64,000 nucleotides of DNA. It comes from Pedobacter sp. KBS0701 (GTDB lineage: Bacteria > Bacteroidota > Bacteroidia > Sphingobacteriales > Sphingobacteriaceae). Below are positions 1 through 8,525 of the stretch, piece by piece. Positions within the stretch are counted from its first letter, which is position 1. The number at the start of each line of letters is the position of its first letter. Location of the stretch: assembly GCF_005938645.2 (NCBI RefSeq), contig NZ_CP042171.1:3844001-3908000 (forward strand). The letters run 5' to 3'. The translations under genes and the position numbers were made by a program. Below the pieces are notes generated by a model. It searched no databases, was not told the origin of the DNA, and saw only the letters and a list, made by a program, of their open reading frames with translations.

Positions 1-691
1 CATGCCCACACTTATCAACCCAATTTAATTCTGAGTTCGGCAATAACTGGTGGAATTCTTCTGCCACTTCCGGCGGAGTAACCTTATCATTTTTGCCCCA
101 GATTAAAGAAACCGGTATGGTAATTTTCGAAAGTTCTTTAGCCATATTGTGGCGTATTGCCGATTTTGCCATGGTTAAAATACGAATAACCCTTGATCTG
201 TCGTTAACTGTTTTAAAAACATCATCTACCAGTTCTTTGGTTGCCGTTGCCGGATCGTAAAAAGTAAATTCAACTTTTTCCTTAATATAATCGTAGCTCT
301 CTCTACGTGGGAAAGATCCTCCAAAAGCATTTTCATATAAACCAGAACTACCTGTAAGTACCAGCGCTTTAACAAATTCCTGATGAGCAACGGTAAATAC
401 TAAACCTACATGGCCACCAAGCGAATTACCCACAAGCACTACCTGGTTTAAATTTTTATATTTTAAAAAGCGATGAAGATATCTCGACAATGCTTTTACG
501 CCCAATGTTAAAATTGGCAGATCGTAAATTGGTAAAATTGGAATAATTACACGATAGCGATCTTTAAACTGTTCGATAACCAGTTCCCAATTGCTTAGTT
601 CGCCCATCAGGCCATGTAGCAATACCAGTGTCTCGCCTGTTCCAGCTTCAATGTATTTAAATCCGTCCTCTTCTATTATCGGGTAAGTCAT
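1..691 (-). CDS. alpha/beta hydrolase (3' end cut by window edge)
   Basis: Reading leftward from an ATG at 691, 230 codons are open to the window edge, so the C-terminus is missing. The protein has the alpha/beta hydrolase landmarks: an oxyanion motif LLHGLMG near residue 24, the nucleophile elbow GNSLGG with Ser90, an aspartate in WGKNDKVTPP, and the expected catalytic histidine in CGH at the last visible codons. All three catalytic positions are therefore present. No signal peptide is seen, so it is probably cytoplasmic. The substrate cannot be told from sequence; esterase, lipase or C-C hydrolase activity are all possible. Confidence 0.85.
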   Translation of the reverse strand, partial: MTYPIIEEDGFKYIEAGTGETLVLLHGLMGELSNWELVIEQFKDRYRVIIPILPIYDLPILTLGVKALSRYLHRFLKYKNLNQVVLVGNSLGGHVGLVFTVAHQEFVKALVLTGSSGLYENAFGGSFPRRESYDYIKEKVEFTFYDPATATKELVDDVFKTVNDRSRVIRILTMAKSAIRHNMAKELSKITIPVSLIWGKNDKVTPPEVAEEFHQLLPNSELNWVDKCGH

Positions 692-873
692 ATATATTCT
701 AGATGGTATTGTGCTACTAAGTTAGTAGAGTAAAATTAAATTTATGCATTTATATCCCATTTTTCTGAAATAAAACCAAAAACGGTATAAAAACGTCATT
801 TGCATTGCGTAGAGCGATAAGTGGCCAGCGATTATTAACCTTCTGCCTTACGCCTTTATTCCCTCTACCTCAA

Positions 874-1320
874 TTAAGCCAGTTTTTCTTTAACAATCTC
901 CGCAATTAATTTACCATCTGCTTTACCAGCCAGTTCTTTGTTTGCCATGCCCATTACCTTACCCATATCCTTAACCGATGTAGCGCCAGATTGTTTGATT
1001 ACCTCCTCAATAATTGAGGCAACCTCTGCCCTATCTAACTGTTTTGGTAAAAATTGATTAATCACCTCAATTTCTTCTTCTTCTACCTGATACAAATCTT
1101 CGCGATTTTGTTGCTTGTAAATATCAGCAGATTCGCGTCGTTGTTTAATCAGTTTCTGAAGGATTTTGAGTTCAGCTTCTTCCGTAATTTCTTCTGAAGA
1201 TCCTTTCTCTGTTTTTGCTAAAAGTAAGGCAGCTTTTATTGCTCTTAAACCTCTTAACTGTGCATTGTTTTTAGCCAGCATGGCTTTTTTTATTTCCTGA
1301 TCTATTGTGTTTGATATCAT
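874..1320 (-). CDS. GatB/YqeY domain-containing protein
   Basis: A 148-residue protein matching the YqeY family along its whole length: a helical N-terminal half (KAALLLAKTEKG, LKILQKLIKQRRES) and a C-terminal half with the typical MGKVMGMANKELAGKADG segment, which resembles the tail domain of GatB. The family is thought to have a tRNA- or amidotransferase-related role but has no settled function. It is cytoplasmic, without signal or membrane segments. ATG at 1320. It stands alone, with a low-complexity intergenic stretch upstream. Confidence 0.9.
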   Translation of the reverse strand: MISNTIDQEIKKAMLAKNNAQLRGLRAIKAALLLAKTEKGSSEEITEEAELKILQKLIKQRRESADIYKQQNREDLYQVEEEEIEVINQFLPKQLDRAEVASIIEEVIKQSGATSVKDMGKVMGMANKELAGKADGKLIAEIVKEKLA

Positions 1321-1321
1321 T

Positions 1322-1448
1322 TCTTTTAATCGGTTAATCGTTGCTGGGTTAACTGGTTAATCGTTTAAATTGGTTAACTGTTCAGTTAAGTTAATTGTTT
1401 AATCGCAGGATTGCTAAATTGTTAACTGCAAATTGCCAACTGAAAACT
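1322..1448. repeat. low-complexity intergenic word repeat
   Basis: The gap between the YqeY and SDR genes is built from recurring short words: GGTTAATCG, GGTTAACTG and variants occur several times, with partly complementary words (CAGTTAAGTTAATTG) that could fold into hairpins. No gene is visible. Similar word-built gaps occur elsewhere in the window. Confidence 0.5.
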
Positions 1449-2207
1449 TTATACCCTATTTATAATTGTTGCGGTAGCCTGTGCGGTAGGCATAATCAGC
1501 ATATCGTTAATGTTAACATGCTTTGGCCTGCTCACAACATACCAAATGGCATCTGCAATATCGTCGGCAATTAGCGGCTCCAGGTTTTCGTACACCTTTT
1601 TCGCCCGATCCTCATCACCTTTAAAACGTACCACCGAAAATTCGGTTTCTACCATACCCGGATTAATTTCTGTAACCTTAATGCCGTGGGGTAATAAATC
1701 GATACGCATGCCTTTACTCAAAGCATCTACAGCATGTTTGCTGGCACAATATACGTTTCCATTTGGATAAACTTCTTTTCCTGCGATAGAACCAATGTTA
1801 ATAATATGGCCCGATTGATTTGGGATCATCCAGTTGGAAATAATTTTGGTTACGTAAAGCAAGCCTTTCACATTGGTATCAATCATGGTGTCCCAATCGT
1901 TGGTATCACCTTTATCAATGGGATCTAAACCCTGGCTCAAGCCTGCATTGTTAATTAAAACATCAACCTTTTTCCACTCTGCAGGCAAAACTTCTAATGC
2001 ATTGGTAAGACTTTCTTTTTCGCGAACATCTGCAAAAACCTGTTTAATCGTAATGGCATATTTGTCTTCTAAATGATGTGCAATTTTAGCCAGGCGGTCT
2101 TCTCTGCGGGCCAATAATACCAGGTTATAACCTTGTTGGGCAAATGTATGTGCACAAGCTTCGCCAATACCAGAAGTTGCACCTGTAATTAATGCGATTT
2201 TAGACAT
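1449..2207 (-). CDS. SDR-family NAD(P)-dependent oxidoreductase
   Basis: A 252-residue classical short-chain dehydrogenase/reductase. The cofactor motif TGATSGIG is at residues 8-15, NNAG at 86-89, and the catalytic triad Ser140, Tyr153 and Lys157 lies in INIGS and YCASK. The ADVRE segment after the Rossmann strand and the ending with PTAQATATI resemble the YdfG / serine 3-dehydrogenase branch, which oxidises 3-hydroxy acids, but the substrate is not fixed by sequence. It is cytoplasmic and apparently transcribed alone from a TAnnTTTG promoter about 60 bases upstream. Confidence 0.92.
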   Translation of the reverse strand: MSKIALITGATSGIGEACAHTFAQQGYNLVLLARREDRLAKIAHHLEDKYAITIKQVFADVREKESLTNALEVLPAEWKKVDVLINNAGLSQGLDPIDKGDTNDWDTMIDTNVKGLLYVTKIISNWMIPNQSGHIINIGSIAGKEVYPNGNVYCASKHAVDALSKGMRIDLLPHGIKVTEINPGMVETEFSVVRFKGDEDRAKKVYENLEPLIADDIADAIWYVVSRPKHVNINDMLIMPTAQATATIINRV

Positions 2208-2267
2208 TTTTATGAATTTTAGGTCCAGGTAATCCTTTAAAATAAGGTCTTGATTTACCTATAACAA

Positions 2268-2275
2268 CAAAGGTA
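2268..2275 (-). promoter_or_regulatory. Bacteroidota -7 promoter box (SDR gene)
   Basis: On the minus strand this reads TACCTTTG, a match to TAnnTTTG, the -7 element used by the main Bacteroidota sigma factor. It lies about 60 bases before the ATG at 2207. Confidence 0.6.
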
Positions 2276-2295
2276 AGTTTTTTTGGATTGCAGGA

Positions 2296-3093
2296 CTATT
2301 GAAAAATCAAACTGAACGTTAATTGACGTAATTTCAACTTATCTATCGGATTGGCGTAAACAGTATTATCATGCTGAAGCAAATCGTTGGCCGAATACGA
2401 AAGTTTTATTTCGGGCGACATTTTAAAATACTCGAAATAAATATCGAAACCAATACCTGTTTCGTATGACAGGTAATTTCTTTTATTCTTTAAAAACTTA
2501 TTTACGGCTGTTTCTCCTTCATCGAAGGTTTTCTTTTTCGAAGCTATATCTATAGAATATTTAGCACCACCTAACCAATATACCCTAAAATTATTCAGCC
2601 GGTTCGATTTTACCTTTATGCCTAATGGAAATTCGAACATCGTAGCCTGAACTTTTCTGTCTACCACGGTTTGGAAGTTTTTTGTTTGCCCGTTGCCTAC
2701 GTCAATCGGCGCCATTGGCTCATACTCGTAAGTAACTACCCTATCGCTAAAAATTAGCGAGGGTGTTGCCCTGATATCAAAGTTATCAGAGATCATTCTA
2801 TTCATTACAAAACCCAATCCAAAACCTTGAGATGGCGAGCTGGAAATAGCATTTAATGTTGAGGTAACCGGAATGCCTGAATTTGGATCGTAAGATGGAT
2901 CCAGAGAATTTGGCACTTCATAAAAAGGCGATCGCCAATTTGGCTTTTTTAGGATTTTGTATTCGGCCGAGATATACTGAAAATTAAAACCAAAACTCCA
3001 ATCTTCATCATCTATTCCGCCACCCCAATTTTGTGCAAAGGTGGTTGTAGAAACCATAAAAAGTGAAAGAATGAGGCTTAATTTTCTGATCAT
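2296..3093 (-). CDS. porT: PorT-family outer-membrane beta-barrel protein (type IX secretion)
   Basis: 265 residues with a signal peptide ending around TTTFAQ (residue 21), followed by a beta-barrel-like sequence and a C-terminal LTFSLIFQ strand ending in an aromatic-rich pattern. The gene overlaps the upstream ubiE gene by four bases. In Bacteroidota, porT/sprT, needed for type IX secretion, is commonly found directly after ubiE, and the sequence AEYKILKKPNWRSPFYEV fits this family. A secreted protein with a type IX sorting domain is encoded at 18.2 kb. The call rests on architecture and neighbourhood; another small barrel protein is less likely. Confidence 0.75.
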   Translation of the reverse strand: MIRKLSLILSLFMVSTTTFAQNWGGGIDDEDWSFGFNFQYISAEYKILKKPNWRSPFYEVPNSLDPSYDPNSGIPVTSTLNAISSSPSQGFGLGFVMNRMISDNFDIRATPSLIFSDRVVTYEYEPMAPIDVGNGQTKNFQTVVDRKVQATMFEFPLGIKVKSNRLNNFRVYWLGGAKYSIDIASKKKTFDEGETAVNKFLKNKRNYLSYETGIGFDIYFEYFKMSPEIKLSYSANDLLQHDNTVYANPIDKLKLRQLTFSLIFQ

Positions 3094-3821
3094 TTGGTTC
3101 CTACATATATCGAACTTATTCCAAACGTTAAAATTCTTTGTTTGGTACTTTTAAAGCCAACTTTTTCCATCAGATTAGTAAAATCTTTCCCGTCTGGAAA
3201 AGCTGCTACCGATTCTGGCAAATAAGTATAGGCTCTATGGTCTTTAGAAAATAGTTTTCCAAAAAACGGCGTTACCTGTTTAAAATAAAAGCTATACAAT
3301 TGTTTTACAGGAAAAACCTTTGGTTTTGAAAATTCGAGTATCACCATTTTCCCATTGGGTTTTAATACCCGGTACATATCGGTTAATCCTTTTTCGAGAT
3401 TTTCGAAGTTACGCACTCCATAAGCGCAGGTAATGGCATCAAACGTATCATTTTCGAAATGCAGGCCTTCAGAATCGCCTACCTGAACGGTAAAAACTTC
3501 GTTTAAACTACGTTCGTTAATTTTCTTTTTAGCTACTTCTAACATGCCTTCAGAAATATCAACACCAATAACCTTTTCCGGATGAAGTTTTTTAATGGCT
3601 TCAAAAGCAAAATCGCCAGTTCCAGTAGCTACATCAAGCATAATCCTGGGTTGGATAGAAATTAATTCTTTAATGGCTTTTTTACGCCATAATACATCAA
3701 TGCCTAAAGAAAGAAAATGGTTTAAAAAATCGTAAGTGCCAGAAATGTTGTTAAACATGGTTGCAACCTGCTCTTTTTTAGTTGCATCTTCTACCTGGTA
3801 TGGAGTAATATTCTGATTCAT
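3090..3821 (-). CDS. ubiE: demethylmenaquinone methyltransferase UbiE/MenG
   Basis: Class I SAM-dependent methyltransferase of 243 residues that methylates demethylmenaquinone in the last step of menaquinone synthesis. The SAM-binding motif MLDVATGTGDFAFEA and the family signature CAYGVRNFENLEKGLTDMYRVL are clear, as is the N-terminal FNNISGTYDFLNH. The ATG at 3821 is preferred over an in-frame TTG at 3833, because the promoter box TATCTTTG at 3831-3838 would otherwise lie inside the gene. Its stop overlaps the porT start, so the two form an operon. Confidence 0.95.
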   Translation of the reverse strand: MNQNITPYQVEDATKKEQVATMFNNISGTYDFLNHFLSLGIDVLWRKKAIKELISIQPRIMLDVATGTGDFAFEAIKKLHPEKVIGVDISEGMLEVAKKKINERSLNEVFTVQVGDSEGLHFENDTFDAITCAYGVRNFENLEKGLTDMYRVLKPNGKMVILEFSKPKVFPVKQLYSFYFKQVTPFFGKLFSKDHRAYTYLPESVAAFPDGKDFTNLMEKVGFKSTKQRILTFGISSIYVGTK

Positions 3822-3830
3822 GATATGGAG

Positions 3831-3838
3831 CAAAGATA
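3831..3838 (-). promoter_or_regulatory. Bacteroidota -7 promoter box (ubiE-porT)
   Basis: The minus strand reads TATCTTTG, an exact TAnnTTTG match, nine bases before the ubiE ATG. The transcript leader would be very short. Confidence 0.6.
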
Positions 3839-3841
3839 TAG

Positions 3842-4060
3842 AAAAGAGTTTGCAGTTGGGAGTTTAGAGTTTGCAGTTTAGCGATTGCCTTAAACTTTAC
3901 GAATCGCTGACGACAGAGGTATTTATCGATCAAAGTAAACATTAGCATTAGTTTGCAATTGGGAGTTGAGAGTTTTGAGTATAACGATTGTATTAAACTT
4001 TACGAATTGCAAACGGCGGTGGCTATTCCCCTCCCAACTCCAAACGCCCAACTCAAAACT
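3842..4060. repeat. degenerate direct and inverted repeat between ubiE and engB
   Basis: Two related copies of about 70 bases lie in tandem: one near 3850-3912, one near 3950-4018. Both carry GAGTTT/GGGAGTT words and then TTAAACTTTACGAAT. Near 4030-4060 the complementary words CTCCCAACTCC and CCCAACTCAAAACT follow, so the region can fold back on itself. No gene is seen here. Confidence 0.6.
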
Positions 4061-4066
4061 AATTGT

Positions 4067-4074
4067 TACCTTTG
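4067..4074 (+). promoter_or_regulatory. Bacteroidota -7 promoter box (engB)
   Basis: TACCTTTG, an exact TAnnTTTG match, sits four bases before the engB ATG at 4079, which implies a leaderless or near-leaderless mRNA. Confidence 0.55.
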
Positions 4075-4078
4075 TACT

Positions 4079-4702
4079 ATGATTATCAAAACGGCAACAT
4101 TTGTTTGCAGCAACACCCAGGTTTCGGCACTACCGGTACCAACTATGCCCGAATATGCATTTATTGGTCGCTCTAATGTGGGTAAATCTTCATTAATCAA
4201 TATGCTGGTTAATCAACATGGGTTGGCCAAAACCTCGCAACGTCCTGGAAAAACACAGTTGATTAATCACTTTTTAATTAACGAAGCCTGGTACATTGTC
4301 GATTTACCGGGTTATGGTTATGCCAAGGTTTCTAAAACCAGCAGAGAGAAATGGGAGAAATTTATCCGCGCCTATATCACCAAAAGAGAAAGTTTACAAT
4401 GTGTTTTTGTTTTGATAGACAGCCGTTTAGAACCTCAGGGAATTGATATAGAATTTTGCTATTGGTTAGGTGAAAAACAGATCCCGTTTTCGTTAATTTT
4501 TACCAAAGCTGATAAACAGGGCATGACCACCACACAGAAAAATGTAGCCGCTTTTAAGAAAAAATTAGGTGAGTTTTTCGAAGAGATTCCTTCCACCTTT
4601 ATTTCTTCTGCTGAAAAAGGAACCGGAAAAGATGAAGTTTTAAATTTCATTTATGAGGTGAATAAAGATTTCGTGGTTCCGACAGATTATAAAAAGTTTT
4701 AA
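4079..4702 (+). CDS. engB: ribosome biogenesis GTP-binding protein EngB (YihA/YsxC)
   Basis: A 207-residue GTPase needed for assembly of the large ribosomal subunit. G1 is GRSNVGKS at residues 30-37, G3 is DLPGYGYAKVS, and G4 is TKADKQ. The length is normal for the family. The reading frame is open further upstream to 3953, but that part translates a repeat region, and the promoter box at 4067 supports the ATG at 4079. Single gene, cytoplasmic. Confidence 0.95.
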   Translation: MIIKTATFVCSNTQVSALPVPTMPEYAFIGRSNVGKSSLINMLVNQHGLAKTSQRPGKTQLINHFLINEAWYIVDLPGYGYAKVSKTSREKWEKFIRAYITKRESLQCVFVLIDSRLEPQGIDIEFCYWLGEKQIPFSLIFTKADKQGMTTTQKNVAAFKKKLGEFFEEIPSTFISSAEKGTGKDEVLNFIYEVNKDFVVPTDYKKF

Positions 4703-4812
4703 CCAGTTTTCAGTTCGCAGTGCACAATTTTCAGTTTAATATTAAAAAAATCTGTGCAATCAAATAATATGTGTAATCGTCCCCGATGGGAAATTAATCA
4801 GTTCTAAAAAAA

Positions 4813-5670
4813 ATGAAAAAATACTTTTCACTCGTATTATTCGCTCACTCCGTTTTTGCGCTACCATTTGCTATGATTGGTTTCTTTTTGGGCGTAACTA
4901 CAACAGAAAATCCATTTTCCTGGTATAAACTAATTTTAGTTTTGCTGTGTATGGTTTTTGCCAGAAACTCGGCCATGGCTTTTAACCGTTATCTCGACAG
5001 AAACATTGATGCAAAGAACCCGCGTACCAAAATGCGCGATATCCCTGCAGGTAAAGTTTCAGCAAATGAAGCATTGATTTTCGTTATCGCCAATTGTGTT
5101 CTTTTCGCCATTACCACCTACTTTATTAACCCGCTTTGTTTCTATTTATCGCCAGTGGCTTTGTTCGTGGTTTTGTTCTATAGCTACACCAAACGTTTCA
5201 CTGCGCTTTGCCATTTGGTATTGGGCTTAGGCCTGGCGCTTGCTCCTATTGGTGCTTACATTGCCGTTACCGGGCATTTTGCACTGGTTCCTGTGCTCTA
5301 CTCTCTAACAGTGTTATTCTGGGTAAGTGGATTTGATATTATATATGCCTTACAGGACGAAGAATTTGATCGCGAAGAAAAATTACATTCCATTCCATCG
5401 GCACTTGGCATTAAAAATGCTCTGAATGTTTCAGTGCTGTTGCACATACTTTCAGCTACTTGCGTAATATTGCCGGTATTTTTTACATCTTTTAGTTGGG
5501 TGTATTACGTAGGTATTGTGTTTTTCTGTTCGATGTTGATTTATCAGCATTTATTGGTAAAACCGAACGACATCAGCAAAGTAAACCGGGCTTTTCAAAC
5601 CTTAAACGGTTATGCATCGGTGGTATTTGCTGTATGTTTTTTAATAGATGCATATTTGAGACATAAATAA
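4813..5670 (+). CDS. UbiA-family prenyltransferase (MqnP/UbiA-like)
   Basis: A 285-residue integral membrane prenyltransferase with about eight hydrophobic segments. The first polyprenyl-diphosphate-binding motif is NRYLDRNIDAKNPRT, and the second aspartate-rich loop is DIIYALQDEEFDRE. It attaches an isoprenoid tail to an aromatic ring. Sequence style fits the subgroup often labelled 4-hydroxybenzoate polyprenyltransferase, which in bacteria without ubiquinone belongs to the futalosine menaquinone route (MqnP). With ubiE 1 kb away and no sign of ubiquinone genes, a menaquinone role is the better inference. MenA is a less close alternative. Confidence 0.85.
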   Translation: MKKYFSLVLFAHSVFALPFAMIGFFLGVTTTENPFSWYKLILVLLCMVFARNSAMAFNRYLDRNIDAKNPRTKMRDIPAGKVSANEALIFVIANCVLFAITTYFINPLCFYLSPVALFVVLFYSYTKRFTALCHLVLGLGLALAPIGAYIAVTGHFALVPVLYSLTVLFWVSGFDIIYALQDEEFDREEKLHSIPSALGIKNALNVSVLLHILSATCVILPVFFTSFSWVYYVGIVFFCSMLIYQHLLVKPNDISKVNRAFQTLNGYASVVFAVCFLIDAYLRHK

Positions 5671-5757
5671 ATAAGTGAATGATTGAATTTTGAATGAGAG
5701 AATATACCATTGCGCCATAACCATTCACTCCTTTAATCATTCTCTAATTTTAATAAT
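5671..5757. repeat. intergenic inverted word repeat
   Basis: GAATGATTGAATTTTGAATGAGAGAA words in the left half face ATTCACTCC...AATCATTCTC words in the right half, giving an imperfect inverted repeat between the prenyltransferase and peptidase genes. The element may act as a terminator. Confidence 0.45.
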
Positions 5758-5765
5758 TAACTATT

Positions 5766-7469
5766 ATGATAACAAAGAAACCCAGAACATATATCCCTCA
5801 GGAATTAACCATTACCTGGGAAAATTTAGCACCACTTTTTACTGAACTGCAAAACCGTGAGATTAACAGCACAGCTGAGTTAGAGCAATGGTTAAAAGAC
5901 CGTTCTGAGCTGGAGGCGGCTTTGGAAGAAGATTTCGCCTGGAGATATATTAAAATGAGCTGCGATACCGCAAATGAAGAACTGGTTAAAAATTTTCAAT
6001 ACTTCGCGACCGAAATAGAGCCAAAAATTTCTCCGTTAGCCAATGAATTGAACAAAAAATTTGTCGAAAGTCCGTTTATGGATGATTTGGACAAAGAAAA
6101 ATATTTCGTGTACAGTCGCGCCATTAAAAAAGCATTGGAGCTTTACCGTGACGAAAACATTGAACTCTTCACTGAACTTCAGGTAAAACAACAAAAATAC
6201 CAAAGCACTACAGGCGCCATGAGCGTTGAGCTGAATGGGCAGGAATATACCTTGGAGCAAGCCTCGATCTTTATTAAAGATTTAAACCGAGAGGTACGTG
6301 AAAATGCCTGGAAAACGATCCAACAACGCCGTTTGGTTGATAAAGATGATTTAAACATTTTATTTGATGAGCTCATCAGGCTACGCAATCAGGTAGCTTT
6401 AAATGCTGGCTTTGAAAACTATCGCGATTATATGTTCCAGGCCTTAGGCCGTTTCGATTATACCCCACAGGATTGTTATGATTTTGCCAGCGCGATTGAA
6501 AAGGAAATTGTTCCGATTTTAAAAGAACAGGCTGAAAAACGCCGCGAAGCATTAGGTCTGGAAGTATTAAAACCCTGGGACCTGGAAGTGAGCATCAGTG
6601 GCAAACCAGCTTTAAAACCTTTTAACAACGGTGAAGAACTGATTGATAAAAGTATTGCCTGTTTTAATGCCATAGATGAAAAATTAGGTTCAAAATTGGC
6701 GACCATGAAAGCCAATAACCTTTTTGATGTGGAGAGCAGAAAAGGTAAAGCGCCCGGCGGTTACAATTACCCGTTAGCCGAAACCGGAGCACCTTTTATT
6801 TTCATGAATTCGGCAAACTCGTTGCGCGATTTAACTACCATGGTTCACGAAGGTGGTCATGCGGTACATACCTTTTTAACAGCAAATTTAGAGCTAAACG
6901 ACTTTAAACATTGTCCATCTGAAGTTGCTGAGCTGGCTTCAATGAGCATGGAATTGATTTCTATGGATAATTGGGATGTTTATTTTGATAACGCTGAAGA
7001 TTTAAACCGTGCTAAAAAAGAGCAGTTGGCCGATGTTTTAAAAACTTTACCATGGGTGGCGGTAATTGATCAGTTTCAGCACTGGATTTATACCAACCCT
7101 AACCATACAGCCGCTGACCGCGAAGAAACCTTTAAACAGATTTTTAACCGTTTTGGTGCTGGTTTTGCCGATTGGACGGATTTAGAACAACAATTTGGAA
7201 ATGGCTGGCAAAAACAACTGCATTTGTTTGAAGTTCCTTTTTATTACATCGAATATGCAATTGCCCAGCTAGGTGCCATTGCCGTTTGGAAAAATTATAA
7301 AGAAAACCCTGAAAAGGCTTTAGAACAATACCTGGCTGCACTTGCATTAGGTTATACCAAGCCGATGAACGAGATATATGAAACCGCGGGCATCAAATTT
7401 GATTTCAGCGCAGAATATGTAAAAGAACTGGCAGGTTTTGTTAAAACAGAACTGGAGAAACTGGGATAA
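5766..7469 (+). CDS. M3-family oligoendopeptidase (PepF-like)
   Basis: 567 residues. The zinc-binding HExxH motif is HEGGH at residues 361-365, followed by the downstream Glu-containing segment SEVAELASMSMELIS, as in M3 metallopeptidases. The N-terminal part is the helical domain of PepF-type enzymes. These cytoplasmic enzymes cut short peptides left by larger proteases. No signal peptide. The gene stands alone and is followed by a strong terminator at 7521. Confidence 0.93.
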   Translation: MITKKPRTYIPQELTITWENLAPLFTELQNREINSTAELEQWLKDRSELEAALEEDFAWRYIKMSCDTANEELVKNFQYFATEIEPKISPLANELNKKFVESPFMDDLDKEKYFVYSRAIKKALELYRDENIELFTELQVKQQKYQSTTGAMSVELNGQEYTLEQASIFIKDLNREVRENAWKTIQQRRLVDKDDLNILFDELIRLRNQVALNAGFENYRDYMFQALGRFDYTPQDCYDFASAIEKEIVPILKEQAEKRREALGLEVLKPWDLEVSISGKPALKPFNNGEELIDKSIACFNAIDEKLGSKLATMKANNLFDVESRKGKAPGGYNYPLAETGAPFIFMNSANSLRDLTTMVHEGGHAVHTFLTANLELNDFKHCPSEVAELASMSMELISMDNWDVYFDNAEDLNRAKKEQLADVLKTLPWVAVIDQFQHWIYTNPNHTAADREETFKQIFNRFGAGFADWTDLEQQFGNGWQKQLHLFEVPFYYIEYAIAQLGAIAVWKNYKENPEKALEQYLAALALGYTKPMNEIYETAGIKFDFSAEYVKELAGFVKTELEKLG

Positions 7470-7520
7470 GGCAGAAATTTTTGAGATATAAGGCTTTTTC
7501 CCCTCAAAGGATTATTAATA

Positions 7521-7549
7521 AGAGTCGTGGTAAATGCCACGACTCTTTT
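7521..7549 (+). terminator. intrinsic terminator after the M3 peptidase gene
   Basis: A perfect 10-bp stem (AGAGTCGTGG / CCACGACTCT) with a six-base loop is followed by TTTGTTT, 50 bases after the stop codon. Confidence 0.9.
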
Positions 7550-7556
7550 GTTTAAT

Positions 7557-8340
7557 AACCACAGATAAAAAGGATGAACACAGATTATATCTGATTTACC
7601 CTAGTTCTGGTCTTAGCGTCTCGCTAAGAGACTGAAGTTTAATTCTTTTATCGTGGCGTAGGGATGTTGTAAAGACGCTTCGACTCCGCTCAGCGTGACA
7701 AACCGAGGGAGAATTGTCAATTCGCATTAGCATCTCGCTAAACTTTTTGCCACGGAAATACAGAGGGCACAGAAGCTAAGAAAGAATACAAAACCTTAAC
7801 GTACTAAAAACCTGAGTTCGATTAATATTTGAATCATAGTGAGTGTTTACGCCTCAATTAACCTTGGCATCTCGCTAAACTTTTTTTGCCACTGAAACAT
7901 AGAAGGCACCGAAATTAAGTAAGAATGAAGAACCTTAATACACTAAAATATTTTTTTTTGTAATCAAAACTGATGTTTCATCTGCAGTACCTAAATAACA
8001 GACCTGATGGAAGTGAAAATCCCTTTTGGGTATTGGAAAATTATTTTTACCAACTATTTCCCAAAAGGATTGTAGCGTACAGCAGGACAGAACCCTGGCT
8101 ATGAAATACAGACGCTGCTCTCCAAAAAAGAGTCTTTAGTACCAATCACCATAACCGCATCTTATCTGGTCCTGGCGTCTTAGTTCTTTCCAGGGAAACA
8201 TAAAATACAGTTTTTGTAATAGGCTCTTCGACTCCACTCAGCGTGACAGCCCGAAGGAGAATTATCAACTGGCCTTAGCATCTCGCTTAACTTTTTTTGC
8301 CATGGAAACACAGAGGACACAGAAACTAAGATTATTTAAA
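7557..8340. repeat. gene-free region of degenerate dispersed repeats
   Basis: The 1,056 bases between the M3 peptidase and receptor genes hold no gene that I can support. Three related units lie at about 7678-7809, 7851-7949 and 8226-8336. They share TTAGCATCTCGCTAA, then CTTTTTTTGCCA, GGAAACACAGAGG and CACAGAA; the first and third also start with CTTCGACTCC and CTCAGCGTGACA. Other elements are half of the ACCACAGATAAAAAGGATG repeat at 7558-7590, a perfect 8-bp hairpin (TCTTAGCG/CGCTAAGA) at 7611-7629, and a hairpin at 8018-8071 (CCTTTTGGG/CCCAAAAGG). Confidence 0.75.
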
Positions 8341-8525
8341 AAGAGGCTATTACAGCAAATGCTGAACTTCTGTTATGTACCAATACTCATGGACTATAGC
8401 ATGTAAAAAAATGTTAATTAGGTTAAACATTGTTAAAATCTACCGATTAATGTAACTGATGATCTAGTTTCGTTTAATTCCTAATCAGATAAAAGGAAAA
8501 ACCAATCATCAGATCCTAATTAACA

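Noticed and set aside
3953..4078. 42-residue N-terminal extension of EngB
   Set aside because: It translates an intergenic repeat and overlaps the promoter box; family members begin where the ATG at 4079 does.
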